From Membranipora membranacea (Eukaryota > Bryozoa > Gymnolaemata > Cheilostomatida > Membraniporidae), in the NCBI GenBank assembly GCA_914767715.1, contig OU612067.1, positions 7,502,001-7,566,000 of the forward strand: a stretch of 64,000 nt of DNA, written 5' to 3'. A model generated the notes under the pieces. It ran no database searches and was not told the origin of the DNA. It worked only from the letters and a program-made list of their open reading frames with translations. Positions within the stretch are counted from its first letter, which is position 1, and the number at the start of each line of letters is the position of its first letter. The position numbers and the translations under genes were made by a program. Below are positions 34,505 to 47,853 of the stretch, one piece after another.

Positions 34505-37040
34505 TTGGACGGCCATATGGCACAGAAGCAATAATTTCCTCCAATAAGGTAAGAGGGACTGCACATGTGCGATTGTTTATAGCTTAGCAAGAGAAACCTG
34601 TTTGTTTAGTGGTCTAAGTTCCGCCCCTTTTATAGTAAGCGGCTTATAATTACACACTACAACGCTTCTCGCAGCAGATTATACTAGGGCAATGTTTGCC
34701 AGCGAGAGAATAGTCTCATTAGTTAATTAGCAGTATCCAGTGGCACGTTGGCACGTGACGGGAATCATTAAAAGGCTTTGTTTATGGAATATCATTGGCT
34801 GATAGCTAACCTTATGATTATATCGCAGCTTGTAAACAAGCTTTGTGTCTGCAGTGAAAAATGAGGAGATAATGAGCAAAGCTAGAATTTCAAGCTCTAT
34901 TTTATTTTCAATGGCTCTAGTTTTCTAGCTGGTCTGTGGACCGCTTAAGATGAAACAAAATTTTGCCATGTTAAATGAGTCAACTTTCACAGAACTGTTA
35001 AGTCATTATGTTAACATGTGATGATGTCTTAGCTTGGCACTTCAACTTTTTCATGTCATTGTTTTGCCGCTAAATCATTTTATACTTGAAACTTAAACAA
35101 AGATGTTCAGGACCAGAGCTGCTTCATTTGTCACAAAACTTCTTTTCATAATTTCAGTTAAGGTCAAAATAAGTTTTATCCTGTTACATAGAGAAGCCTC
35201 TAGTGTCCAAGTCTAAGTAAACATATTTTTGGTGACGACGCATCCAATGAAGTAACTTCATACTTGATATTTAACTTAGTTGTTTTTCAAAGGCCTGATT
35301 ACCAATTCATTTGAATTGAATTTTCATTTGACCAATACCAAGCCAAAAGTGTTGATGGATTAGTAGGACCAGGATCAGGGGAATATTCATATGCAGACAC
35401 TGATCATCCAAATCAAGGAATGCATAAAATTGCGAAGTGATGACATCATATTCTGTAAAATAGTAACGCTGTAAAATGTTATTTTTTCAGCTAGTTTCTT
35501 GATTTCATATCTCGATTATGGCAACCAATTTTGATGAAAATCATTTGCTCATTAGATGAAAATTCTCAGCCATCATTAGTTGTTTTGAGCTGCAGGCTTA
35601 ATTCCGCACAGTCTAAGGTGTAGAAAGCATCAATTTCTGTGCAAGATAGGAGTAAGTGAACATGGACATGCAGATATTGCAGACCAATTAGCCTGCAGAT
35701 ATGACAGATCAAATTGTTTGAGAATTGATGAACATCTATATTGTATCAAAGCCAGCCCAGATATTCATCTTTATGTCCTATTTGTTGATCATAATGATTT
35801 GCATATTCTGTTGGGAATTCAAAATAATCCCCTAGACCTGTTTATTTCACATCAGTCATATCAGGCTGTAAAATAATGAGCTCCATGTCAAAATGGCAGT
35901 TCAAATAGACACATCAATGAATGTATACTGACAGGACCTGCCATTAAGGATTTGATTTCCATCAAAAAATAAATTGCCAACAACCTAAACAAGACACATT
36001 GGCCTTGGCTTCACATTTAAGGTTTTCATGAATTTTGCAGGTTTCTCACACTGGAAACTGCCAAAAAAAATCATAAGCAACCTCAGTTATCTCCGACATC
36101 AGCAAGAAAACTCTTCGCCTTATCGCCTTGCACGCATGACAAGAACCGCCACATGATTAGCGGCAAAGTGGTATCCATACAGATCCTGATTCCTGGACAT
36201 GGGTATAATTTCACCAACAATAAATTTTAATCCAAATTCTTCATGCACTCAAATTGAACTTACTTGTCACCGATGCAATGTTAACCAGCCATCTATATGT
36301 ATATATCATATACATATAATAAAACTTGCCTCTCTGGACTTGTTAAATGAAGAATCAGAAACTGAAACCTGCCAGCCCCATAGGAGTTCAACTAAAATGT
36401 TTACTTTACATTCGGCGTGTAGACCACCCTCAATTTGTTTACTATAATTTTCAGATTTTGAGCAATGAAATCAAATATTCTTAACAGTGGTTGAGATCAA
36501 TATATAGAAAGATTCCTTCAGTTGTCTTGAATGAACTGCTAGCTTTTTGTTGTTCCTGTTACATAGCCAATGCTTATAACACAAGGCATTGATAGAATCT
36601 ATGAACTTCTGACACCAAAATTTCAGTATAAAAATTTTGCCACCATGTGTTTTGAAGATTCGCAGTAAGAATTTTGTTAGGTGTTTGATTGTTTTTGGGT
36701 TGGCAATTTATCAATTGATGTTAAGCTCTGAAATCTGCCTCCCCCCTATGCCTCCTGAAGAAAAATTATTGATAGATTTTTATTTCCTCATTGCATCATA
36801 TTTATGAACATGAGGTGAACCATACTATGTCAACGATCAAAGTTGTCCAGTCAATGTCCCTGCCAAGTCATATGGAATTGTGGCATATGTCTTATTGATT
36901 ATATTTTATGAAGTCAACATTTTAAATGATGATAAAATAACTGTGCCAGCTGTTATCTTTCACCATCCTCAACTATCATATGACAGCAATGTGTCAATTT
37001 GCGGAACTATTCTGATATGATTACATGATTGTGCAAAAAA
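34505..37040. other. Upstream region of lectin B
   Basis: No gene seen. Compared with unit 1 it has extra blocks of about 75 bases near 35700 and about 610 bases at 36031-36641. The larger block begins and ends with AATTTTGC but has no clear inverted ends. Confidence 0.5.
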
Positions 37041-37049
37041 GTGGTATCC

Positions 37050-37366
37050 GGACATTTTCCCAATGTCATTTTTCCACCAAGCCATTTTCCCACCTCCCTT
37101 TACCCACCAAGCCATATTCCCACTGAACCATTTTCCCACCACAACAATTTCCCACATATCCGTTTTCCCACTAGGACGATTTCTCACTGATCCATTTTTT
37201 CAGCGGATGTTTTCCCACCAATCTGTTTTCCCACCATGATCTTTTCTCACCAAGCTGTTTTCCCACCTGGATGTTTTCTCACTAATCCATTTTTCCACCA
37301 GGACGTTTTCCCACCAATCCATTTTTCTACCCGGACGTTTTCCCACACGCCATTTTCCCACCATGG
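37050..37366. repeat. Degenerate TTTTCCCACC minisatellite
   Basis: About eighteen irregular copies of a 16-18 base unit around CATTTTCCCACCAAGC. It begins exactly where unit 2 homology to unit 1 ends. Confidence 0.85.
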
Positions 37367-37663
37367 TTTTTTTTTCAAATGAACGCTGGTAGCTTCTTTT
37401 TAATTTTTTGTTTCTTTTCCTTCTACTCTTTTTTCAGGCATTAAAAATGTCATTTGAAAGTAGTGTTAGAGTCCCGTCATAAAAGTTTTGTCGTTCCTTT
37501 TCTGTTCTAGAATCCTAAATGCTGATCGAGGTTATGAAAATGACTTGAACAGTTTTCTCATGATTTTTCACAACTTTGCTCTTGTACGATTCCTTGTAAT
37601 AACGCATAGTTGTGTTCAACTAAGGAACTGTTGTCAGATTTATGGGGGCTCATGTTTGTAAAT

Positions 37664-37815
37664 AGAAGATGCACACAGAATCTTGGAATGAACATCGGCT
37701 GGAACAAACATCGACGGGATCGAACTAACTGGAATGAACGTAGTCTGGTTTGAAAGTCAAAAATCCTGGAATGAATGTAGAAAGTGCTGGATTGAACGCC
37801 GACTACATTAGTTGG
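37664..37815. repeat. Degenerate GGAATGAACGT-type repeat
   Basis: Irregular copies of words such as TGGAATGAACGTAG, TGGAACAAACATCG and TGGATTGAACGCCG about 20-25 bases apart. The other DNA from 37370 to 38070 shows no gene. Confidence 0.5.
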
Positions 37816-38079
37816 TATAAAGAGTCAACAGGAGAGCAACTCCGAAAAATAAATGTGTTATAAAAAACCAGCGTTCATCTTATGAACAATAACTATAACA
37901 ATGCTTGTCACAATCAAGGTTTTGATTCAAATGTATAAATTGTGATTAGGCTAAGGCAATTCAATATTGCAATGCCAAACCACATGTACTGCACCTTTGG
38001 TACCATTTATATTTATTTATTTTGTTTGATACCGGTAACGGTAGCCGGTCTTGACAAGCTAAGTTCGGTGGGGGAGGGT

Positions 38080-39165
38080 GAGAAGTTTCTTTACGCACTT
38101 CTGCTTTACGTACGTCCAAAGAGAGTGCACCTATGAAATTCGGTTGAGGGTTGTCTAGCGTTGTTCTCCAATTTTGTAAAAGAGAAAGTAGTAACTGTTC
38201 ACTGGAATGGTGCTTACGAAAACCGAATTGTTGATCTGAGAGTATTCCATGTGTTTCGATAAAGGTAATAATTTGATTTTTCATACCTAGCTCAAACACC
38301 TTGGATATGATTGGCAGACTGGAAATTGGTCTGTAGTTGCAAGAGTCTGTTTTATCGCCCTTCTTAAAGAGTGGGGTGACCAGGGCTGTTTTTAGGCAGT
38401 CAGGGAATATTGATTCCTTGTAGCATTCGTTAATGATCAGGGCTATGGGAAGAGCTAATAGGTCTGCAACAGTTTGGTACAGGGAAGCTGGAAACATGGT
38501 CAAGCCACCACGTTTATTTGGTTTGAAGGACTTTTATCAGTTTGTAGATTGTTTCGCTCTCAACATATGTGAAAGAGAAACTTGGACCTTGGAAAAGGTG
38601 GTCAGGTTGTGGATCGATCTTAGGAATAAAAACCGATTGTCCAGCGACCGTGGTGAAATATCTATTAAGGGCATTTGCCTTGTCAGAGTTTGAGGTGTAG
38701 GTAGAGTTTTGATAGCTAATTTTTTCGATTTGATCAGAGGATTTCTTTTTTCCTGTCAGTGATTTCAGGCAGGTGAAAAAATTTTTCATCTTTAGATAAC
38801 GAGTCATTTATAAAGTCTTTCTTAGCATTCCTAATTTTATTTGTAACAAAGTTTCGAAACTTGTTGAACTGTTTGACTTGCGCTGTAGCTGGATTAGGTA
38901 TATCCTTGAATACCCTCTTGTGAAATTTTGTTTCTTAAATTAATGAGATGCTGAATATCAGGGAAAAGCCACTGGTTTTCAGCCCCTCGCACTCTTTTTG
39001 TTTTAACTTGAGCATGCTTGTCAATCAGGTCAGAGATAAAGTTTTCAATATTTTCCATGCGGTGATGCAATGATTTGTTCATGTCAGTTGCTGTTTGCTG
39101 ATGCGATGTCTCTGAACTACCTAACAAATTCTTCTTAGTTGTACTTCTTTTCCCTTGACGAGAAA
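38080..39165 (-). pseudogene. Non-LTR retrotransposon fragment (CR1/L2/Jockey-like)
   Basis: On the minus strand, 39127-38900 encodes part of the endonuclease-RT linker (ENQWLFPDIQHLINLRNK). The same reading continues in another frame (VKQFNKFRNF, NAKKDFINDSLS), then 38807-38514 (ALNRYFTTVAG). From 38503 the reverse transcriptase N-terminal part follows: LIINECYKESIFPDCLKTA, TPLFKKGDKTDSCNYRPIS, SDQQFGFRKHHSSEQLL. It ends before the catalytic YADD box. At least two frame shifts and truncation at both ends make it dead. Confidence 0.85.
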
Positions 39166-39169
39166 ATTA

Positions 39170-39603
39170 TAACGAAGAATTGCATGCAAATTAGATGAAT
39201 CAATCGATCTTATGATTCAATGCACAATCAGTAATGTAATCTGAATATCGTAGAAATTCTAATAACACAACTCCATTTTTTAGCACTTTGTACGAAAAGA
39301 TTAATAATCAACTTATTTTATTTGGATGCTCTCAAATGGTCATAGATTGAATATATCACATCAAAATAAACTCAAGCCAACAGACTGATGATCTTAAGGA
39401 GAAGGAGCAGCCTGTCACCATGCATTTTAGAATCGATGAAAATCACCGATTGCACAGTCATAAGATTACATTTTATTGCATATTAATAAGAGTTTAATAT
39501 AATATAATATAATAATATAAGATTATATGCCTTGACAGTGTTGTGACTGTTGTGTTGTTCACCTTGCTTCTGCTACAGGTAGGTTGAATCTTAAATTCAA
39601 ACC
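39170..39603. other. AT-rich junction before unit 3
   Basis: No gene; contains an AATATAATAT run near 39500. Homology with unit 1 starts at 39604. Confidence 0.5.
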
Positions 39604-40104
39604 TTCTTCAATCTTTTTTATATATATTATACATATATATATATATTCATTAAATCAAATTCATCATTTTTGTGGATTAAAAATTAAATGTATTTGTCTT
39701 TCATGAATCTACCTAACCAAACCTTGTTGGTTTGCCAGTAAGGGGATCAAAGTGTGTAAACTCTTGCTCAAACAGTTTCCTCTCATCGTGAAGCTACTCA
39801 AATTAACAAGAAAAGAAGTAAGTTGGGTTATCTTCAGTTGTTTTTACTTTCCTTGATAAGAAATCTTAAACTTTATTTAATAGAGAAGAAAACAGAGGCG
39901 ATATTTGCCACCCCTCCACATCCACACAACAATGCTTGTCCAGACAAACAAATTATAACCTGACTTTAACTTGAATAATGTGCATATTATCATGTTCGTT
40001 TGCTTGGGTATTGCAAAAATCTAATGATTTAAAACATATATTATCCATACAAATGTACATTCTTTTCAATCTTGTTAGCTTTTGATCTCTATCTTTCATG
40101 ATGA

Positions 40105-40999
40105 TTGATACCTGAGGGCTACTTTGTCCGCGGCTATCACATTGATGTGATTAACAAATGCATTGACATACCATACCATTGCATTCAATTACATCCTAAA
40201 AGCCATCCATCTTACAAACAGGTGTGGCACGTGGGTTGGGATACCTATATTAGAAGTAAAGTAAATAGCAAATGCTTTACCAATTTATCAATTTAATCAC
40301 TTTTAGGTAACGTCAATACCCCAGTGAGTACAAGTTGATAGGGCAGGCTGACGGTTCCTCCCGCCTAAAGATAAGCAGCGCAAAGAAGAATTATGCTGAA
40401 TCTAGAGTAGCCTGCCATGGCTATGATAATGGAAAATTGGTAACAGCAGAAGAGGAATGGAGAAGAGTCAACCTCAGACAATTCCTAAAGACAGCCACAA
40501 ATAGAAAGTTAACACAGTATACGTTAATTAGACATACTCTGTACACAGTGTTACAGCAAAGTTTTACATTATAAAGAATCAAAAATTATCTTTTTGCTGA
40601 ATTTCCAAAAATGGCAGTTTTGCCAGACAAGTGGTATAACTCAACAATAAAGTCTAACCACTTTTCTTACATTACATATTTCACAGGATGTGGTGAACTG
40701 ATTCTAAGTTGAATTGCTCATATTTGTTAACATTTGCAGACTCGGACTTCATTAACATCGGAGCTCAAGTGAAGGATGGCACAATGAAATTCTTCTGGGA
40801 CGGATTTAGCACAGCACAATTCTGGAACAGAGTATTACCAACTCTCTTCCCTGAGATTGCATCATCATGGCGTTCTGGTGAGCCCGACAACAGCAATTCA
40901 GATGAGTCATGTGTTTGTGCAAAGACAGATGGCTTATGGAATGATTGTAAATGTACCAGTGCTGAGAGATTGTTCATTTGTGAAGTAAGACCCTTCTGA
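40105..40999 (+). pseudogene. C-type lectin, plus-strand copy 3 (damaged donor)
   Basis: Same structure as copy 1: helix exon about 40308-40503, last exon 40740-40999 ending EVRPF. The donor is GAAAGT instead of GTAAGT, and the SSRLKIS cysteine is lost as in copy 1, so those defects predate the split of copies 1 and 3. The last exon is fully open and keeps EPD and WND. Confidence 0.7.
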
Positions 41000-41636
41000 G
41001 GTAGCTGCGAAAAGTATCGGAATGTCCTTTGATCTGGAAATTGACAAAAAATTTAAATCACGATGTCAGAGTTTGTATGTCCGACATTAATAAAGTTTCT
41101 ATGTTATTTCTGAGCCATTACTGATGTGGCCGTGAAACTGTAACCTTTTTCCAGACACTTTAAAAAATGATGACCAACTTTGCAAATTTAATTGATGTTA
41201 CACATTATCAAAGTTTCCACAATAAATTAATATCATGGCATTTTTTTTTCTTGGCTCATTGTTTATAGTCAACGAACTCAGCATTCCATCCATAGTGTGG
41301 CCGTCCTCCAATAATCATTTACATATTTTCTCTCCGTTGAGATAAATTATCGAATAGCACTCACCGTTCCCTAACAAACAAAAATCAAACATAAAATACC
41401 ACTCGTAGACCACATGTGAAGGGAAGCGACTCCGAATTACCGGTACACATACAATCATACAGACAAAATATTATTACCAATTGAGTATACTGTGCCAATG
41501 TGTGAACATGGATATGATTGTGTTACACAGTGTGGCATACGCTTCAGGATATATAACTTTGAGGTGTCATATTTTATTAGGATAAAGTAAACAATTTCAT
41601 CACTTCCGGCAAACCAAACTTTTTCTCAACCCACCT
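41000..41636. other. 3' flank of lectin copy 3
   Basis: No gene seen. The flank keeps the stretch 41045-41395 that is deleted in unit 1 and interrupted by 6 kb in unit 2. Confidence 0.5.
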
Positions 41637-42186
41637 GGTATGGGCATTACATTGGAAATACAATCTCAGGCAAAATTGCACCATAATAAACGCCTTGTCC
41701 AACATTCTCTCTTTAAAAAAATTTCCCTCCCGTTGTACATTTATGAATGGAAAGTCATCATCGCCTGCAACAACTAACAGTATGGGAGTTTTGAATATGG
41801 AGAAGAACTTGAATCTGATAAAAATAATTGTGTCTCTTGTTCAGTTAAGTTGAGTTAAATAGGTCTCAGTTGGAACAGGCTATATGGAGCTTCATGTTCT
41901 AGTAAAAAGTTTTTATTTATTATTGCGATTGCAATGATCCAGCTGAAAATGTGTGTTGGCTATCAGCAGTTAGTGAGCGGCGATCTATCTGTAATCCTGA
42001 ATACTTGACCTCTTTCTCTATTTTTGCCTCCATTTCCTGTCCGTATCTAGTTGCCGTATTGCCATTGAATGTTGAGTACAGGAGTCTCTTTACTAGGTTT
42101 GAGAGGTTTTCTGTCTGTATAATAGAAATGCATCGTGGAGTCTTGTCAGAATAATTGTAATCCCAGTTTTTTACATGGTAGTGCAT
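41637..42186 (-). pseudogene. YqaJ-type exonuclease remnant (unit 3)
   Basis: Counterpart of 1743-2294. The N-terminal 88-codon frame is open, and the C-terminal piece carries the same frame shift. Confidence 0.5.
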
Positions 42187-42189
42187 AAC

Positions 42190-43546
42190 TTATATATTGG
42201 TGAACTAGCTTCATTATAGATGGCAATTTAGATAGAATCGTCAGAGCCAATCTCAACAGAGAGGCGAATATGGCACAGCATACAAACCCCACATGTACTG
42301 TTAACTGTCATCAGTTAAAATGATTATTAGTATGAATCGCTGGTCACAGTGCACAACCTTGTGTCCATCAATTTGGGACCGCAAATTCATGAATGCCTTA
42401 GCGAGGTTTGAGGTCTGGCTTTTAGGTTTTTAAGATTGCGCGCCAAAATATCCAGCTCAACCTACCAAATAATGTTAGTCAAATCAATATATATTTTGAT
42501 GAACGAAAATTAATGATATAGAAAGGCAACAACAATACAGACACATCCTCTCAAAGAGCCTACTGTCAATTTACCCCTATGAAGTCAAGAGAAGCAATAT
42601 CATATCCAGTCCTTAGAGTTCATAGCCTGAACACAGATGAAACAATATAAAACAACAATACCACAACCGGATTTGTGTAGCCTACCTTTATTATAGTAAT
42701 TAGGAAGGAACCGACGCTAACAGTACCACCATCTCCTCTTTCCCTCTTACCAAAGTCTACGGTTTCCAAACACAATTCCTTATATCATCGGCTAGTGTTG
42801 TGAGAATGTCCGGATTTGTGCTCTGCTGGGTTCTTCTCAGCTTTACGGCAAGAGTTACTGAATTGCGCATTCTATTTGTTGTAAGCCAGTTCGGCTGTCA
42901 GCACCAACAACCGCAAAAAAAACTCATTGAAACATAAACATAAACAAAGGTAAGTGTATCCGAGAGCAGCACTAAAATAAGGAACAGACTTAGTCTCAAA
43001 CGCTACCAATACACTAAGGACTAATCAGTGGGCTACGGAGTTGTCTTCTTAATATTAATGAGGGGGAAACTCTCCTCTTTGCAGGGAGGCTTTAATAGTG
43101 GTGTCATAAGGGAGTTTGGGATGTATGACCAGGAATAATTCTATTTTCCCTCGTATGAAAAATATCCAGAACCTTGCTGATTTCATATTCACAATCATCC
43201 AAACTATTGTGCAATAATGGATAGTAGACATATAATAGTAAATCCATATGACAGTTATATGTCATATTACTTGTGGTGGAGTCCTAAACTGTGTTTTCCC
43301 AATGGCAGCAATGTCAGCTATTTCTCCTTCTCTATCTCCTGAGGCTGACCATTCCTTGTTCCGCCTCTCTACCATATCACTCTTTGTATACTCCTACTTC
43401 GCCTTCCCAACCACCTCCTCATAGCTATCACATGCGATCTAAAAGCTAATAAAAAGAGTGTAATTTTATGCTTGTCAAAAATGTCACAAAATCAATTGAT
43501 GTAGCACCACCCTAAACTTAGTCTAAGTGCTCAAACGGCTGCAATG
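42190..43546. other. Unit spacer, non-coding (unit 3)
   Basis: No gene seen; near 43262 it carries the same TATATGTCATA joint as unit 2 in place of the large element. Confidence 0.55.
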
Positions 43547-43676
43547 TTAGTTCAAGCGCTCAAACTGTGCCAGGATAGCTGGGAGCCTTCCCCACCATCT
43601 ACCACTGTCATCATGCTCCCATTCAATGAAGTACGGCCTCTGGCCAGATGCCTGCATCAGTGGATGACTGGATTGC
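43547..43676 (-). CDS. Conserved terminal exon, unidentified (unit 3)
   Basis: Reads SHPLMQASGQRPYFIEWEHD and GRWWGRLPAILAQFERLN, with the same stop as units 1 and 2. Confidence 0.33.
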
Positions 43677-44087
43677 CTGAATAACAAACTTTCAAAGCTT
43701 TCGGACACAGGCTACAAAGAAAGTGTTGTCAAACTCAACCCATGTCGCGGCCATAGAATCATTCTGACAAAGGCAACATGTGAGAGACCTGTGAAAATCG
43801 TCTACTGTTATTCCCTGGTAAACCAACCTCTCAGCATTTTTATACTCAATAGCTACTGGGGAGTTGTGATGAGCGTGGATTACATCATATGATGCTGTTA
43901 GGAGAAGCAGCTAGTAGAACACCTTGGCCTTCAATTCCAACCGGGCCCCGAATGGCTCACAGATATCTCACAAGCTCCCTTGGACATATTTAGTCACTCA
44001 ACAAATTTATTCTCATTTGGGCCATCCTGCTCTAATCTATATGCCGTCACAGCTTTTGGCCTTAAAAGGTGTATAAAACAATGATTT

Positions 44088-44298
44088 TACTCTGTTTTTG
44101 GAGATTTTTTTAATCGCATGTTACAGATGGTCCCAGAATCGTCAATCGCTGTATCACCTGTCTTTTTGCCAAGCCTCACTTGAGCCGTATAATCTCCCAC
44201 CTTTTATTTTAGCTCGTCAATGATCAAAGAGCAATCTATTGCAGCTGTTTGCCATATGTAACAACTGGAACATAAAGAAGGCGACATGGTTTTTCAAT
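44088..44298 (-). pseudogene. Second exon of small gene, unit 3 (broken)
   Basis: Begins IEKPCRLLYVPVVTYGK and then loses frame at KQLQ, followed by a stop. The first exon is missing because of a deletion that joins this region to the middle of the STP terminal exon at about 44460. Confidence 0.4.
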
Positions 44299-45549
44299 CT
44301 ACAAACAGAAGGTTGACAAATCAACAGCATTGTAAAGATGTGACAACAGTCTGATCAATCATTTATTGACTTTATTCCATTATTTTGATTAAAACAGGAG
44401 ACTTTGAATAAGGAAGCTGTCATCTGTATTTATAAACTTTGGCATCGTTTGTAAAAATGATACCAATATGCTTATGAGCTGAATTTAGCTGTGTGAGTTC
44501 GTGCATTGATGGCTCAGGAGTAATAGGCTCTTGTTTTATGGCCGGTAAACAATCCATGACTTGGTTCTCATGATGTTCTGTCTCCTCTGTGTCAGCACTA
44601 GCTGACGACTGACCGGCGAAATCACTGAGTGTGACCGTGTGAGGTTTAGATTCACATTCCTTGAAATAGGTTGTTGGTTTGGCGAAGAAATTAGTTAGAG
44701 TGGCTGTGTGAGGCTTAGATTCAGAGGAAGATTTGAGATCAGTATATGCCTTGGTGAAGAAATTGGTTAGTGTCACGGTATGTGGTTTAGATTCAGTTGA
44801 TGTCTTGAGATCACGTTGCGAATTAGAGAAGGGAGTTGGTGCAGCACATGGTGTTTGTTTGACCTGATGTGTGCGGGAATGGTCAGCTGGTCTTGGCAGA
44901 GTGGAGACTAGATCTGCATACGCAGGTATGGCAATGGGAGGATTAGGATCAGAATCAGGCTAAAGAATAAAAAGGTCAGGAGGTCACCAGATATTCATGA
45001 GGGGTTACCGACCAAAAGCTTTACTATAATGAGGGGATGTGAACAGATGCTAATGTTTTGTTGGTAGTAGGATGAATACTAATGGCTGATTTAACACACG
45101 AGGGATAAGACTGGTATGAATCTCAATACGAGACAATGTAAGGCCTCTTAGAGTGCATTGTTTAGCGAGGTAGAGCTCTCTAGAGTGACATTTTATGACA
45201 TTTTATGACAGCACAGAGCATCAAAGTGTAGAGAGCTAGATTAAATTTAACTCTCTCCATTACAAAAGTTTCTTATGCCAAATTCCTCAGATTTACATTT
45301 ATCGCTGGCTACAATAACTACGAGAGGACACTAATCCATGGTAAATAAGATAAAAACTGTAGTACATTTTCTATTAGTGTGAACAATGAGGGGGCGGGAG
45401 GATAATTTCCTTTGCAAATGGTTCACTTACCAGATATTGGTCAGATAAAGGCCCAAACAGACCCCCATACTGACTCCTTTCACTTCGCCTTTTCTTAAAA
45501 GAAGTCTAAAATATCAAATAGGTTTGATTAGACCATAGAGAGATATTGT

Positions 45550-45612
45550 GAAAATTAGTTAAAGTAGATAGGACTTGTGATCTCATGATCCGTGTTCGAT
45601 TCCCGGCGCTTG
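45550..45612 (+). repeat. tRNA-like remnant (unit 3)
   Basis: Keeps the best B box of the four copies, GTTCGATTCCCGG. Confidence 0.42.
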
Positions 45613-46685
45613 ATGTCATCATTGTCACAGTGTGTGCTTGCACACAGTATAAATATACTCCTCTGCTTCTATGAAAAAAGAGTAGCAGACAACGGCGGGC
45701 AATGGTATATAGGATATTTACCCCACACAAGCCACCTGCTGTTAAGTAAGACCTAGTGTATAGGGGAGTATACTATAAAGAAAAGAACCATGCACCATTC
45801 TCAAACCAGAACCCTGTAAGAGGGTTATTCCAGTAATTCTAAATAATCAGATAACCAAAATATATACCACTTATAATTTCATTATACCTAACACTCAGAG
45901 ACTCACCTCACAATCACCAATCACAAAGTTTTCTACTAGTGCTCTTTCCTCACAGTTCTTTTCTCACTTTTACCACAGAGCTGAAATCAGATTCAAATAT
46001 TATTTTAGTTCAATAATTGTACAGCAAGAGTTAAAATAAGGAACGGTGATGAAAGCTGAAATATGAGCTGACTCAAGTTCAAGCAGACCAAACTTAGCGC
46101 AGATTTTGTTCAAGCCATAGACTTACTGATAACTCAACCCAATATTCAGTTCATGGACAGGCTCTGCTATTACGCACAATTTACAGCCTTACAACTACCT
46201 TAGGTTCTGGCCCTGGCTATACAAGTTTTGCTAACTGTTGCTGCCAAATATAATTTTGTATTTGTGATGGCATACCATACCATCCTAATGATTTAAGACC
46301 GTGGCAAAGCTGATTCAATTGTAAGACATGAGCGTTTTACACTGATTGAATTCTTATATAGCCAAAAGAATGTTGGATAGTCACTACTTCACACAAGAAG
46401 ATACCAAAATCTGATTCTCACCAATTCATCTGATTTCGGAGAATTTTTCCGCGATTCTCTTTTTGCTCTTTTTGCAACTTTCGAAAGGAACGCATTTCAC
46501 CAGTGCTCTCCGTCTTTTTTTCCTTAATCTCACATAGCTGCAATAAAAATAGTTATCGTTACAAAAAGGTTTTATGTATGGAGATAACAAATTGTCTTTT
46601 ATAATAACAGTGATGTTGAGACCATGAATATTGAGAGAAAGGGGTATCGGGTAAAGGGAACTACAAGATTATTTGCACCACTCAC

Positions 46686-46796
46686 CTCATCACTCTGTCT
46701 ATCTGGTGAGCTGGGTGCCGATCTCTTGTTTGCATTATCAGGGAGGTAAAAGGCCTCTGATCCGAACTGTCGCGCCTCCTCATTACCGGTGTAAAC
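46686..46796 (-). pseudogene. STP exon, second of a duplicated pair
   Basis: 37 codons reading VYTGNEEARQF, NKRSAPSSPDRQSDE, with good splice sites. It is a near copy of 47854-47964; unit 4 has a single such exon (59417-59530). Confidence 0.65.
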
Positions 46797-46953
46797 CTGT
46801 AAAGATCATTTGGGTTAAAAGTAACATCAAGAGAGACGCTAGATGATGGAGTGATGGTAATCAGAGAATATGAGTTCGTTTCTGGGGATATATTGATAAT
46901 AGAAAAACAACCTACAGTTGATTATATTCAAAATTATAATCCCGTTTGAGACA

Positions 46954-47802
46954 TAGTCCGGTGGCAGCCCCTGCCTATCTTGTCACTTCCATTTGCAATT
47001 TTTGGATGGATACGGTTTGTCAGTTGTTACTGGTACATTCTTTCATGCTGATCGCAATGGTAATATTGTACCTTACACTCAGTTGCACATGTGGTCGCTT
47101 ATTGCCAAAAAGGCTGCAGGTAAAAGGGAAAGTGATCAAATAATGATGATATGGTTTCAAAACATCCCAAATCTGAAAGAGCATGTCATAACTTGTGGAT
47201 CTACAACTTTACATGGGTCTGCTATAATAAATAGCCGAGATGCGGCCAACAACAGTTGTTTATAAGGTTATATACCGTGTAAAGCAAACATTAACTCCTT
47301 CAAGTATCGTAAAAATGGTGCGTAGTGCTGGAAAAAGTTTTTTTGATCATTGATGGAGTCAATACAAAACCACCATACAAAAATCAGATCGGTAAGAACA
47401 TTCAAAGTCAGTTTTCGAGGCGACTGCAAAATTGAAAACGTGGTGTCGATTCAATGATAGTTATATACAGGTGATATAAGGGGTATTGCAACCGTTGTTG
47501 GCTGCATCTCGGCTATATATTATGGCAGACTCGTGTAAAGTTGTAGAGTCGCTAATGATGGCATGCTCTTTCAGGTTTTGGATATTTTGAAACCATATCA
47601 TCATTTTTTTGATCACTTTACTTTTTAGCGGCAGCATTTTTGGCAATAAGCGGCCTATTGTGCAACTTAGTGTAAGGTACAATATTACCGTTGCGATCAG
47701 CATGAAAAAGTGTACCAGAGTCAACTGACAAACCTTATCCATCCAAAATCGCAAATGAAGTTGCATTTCTAGCCACATTTTGCATAGGCTGCCACCGGAC
47801 TA
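46954..47802. mobile_element. TA-flanked fold-back element
   Basis: Arms of about 320-340 bases (46954-47275 and 47464-47802) are inverted copies with roughly 85 percent identity by eye. They end in TA-GTCCGGTGGCAGCC and its complement. A TA at each outer end suits a Tc1/mariner-type target duplication. Both arms share one protein-like frame with FHADRNGNIVPYT, interrupted by stops in the right arm. It lies in the intron between two copies of one STP exon. Confidence 0.65.
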
Positions 47803-47853
47803 ATACCCTCAAATTGAACTGGTTTAAGATATCATTTGTCCTATACCACTCAC

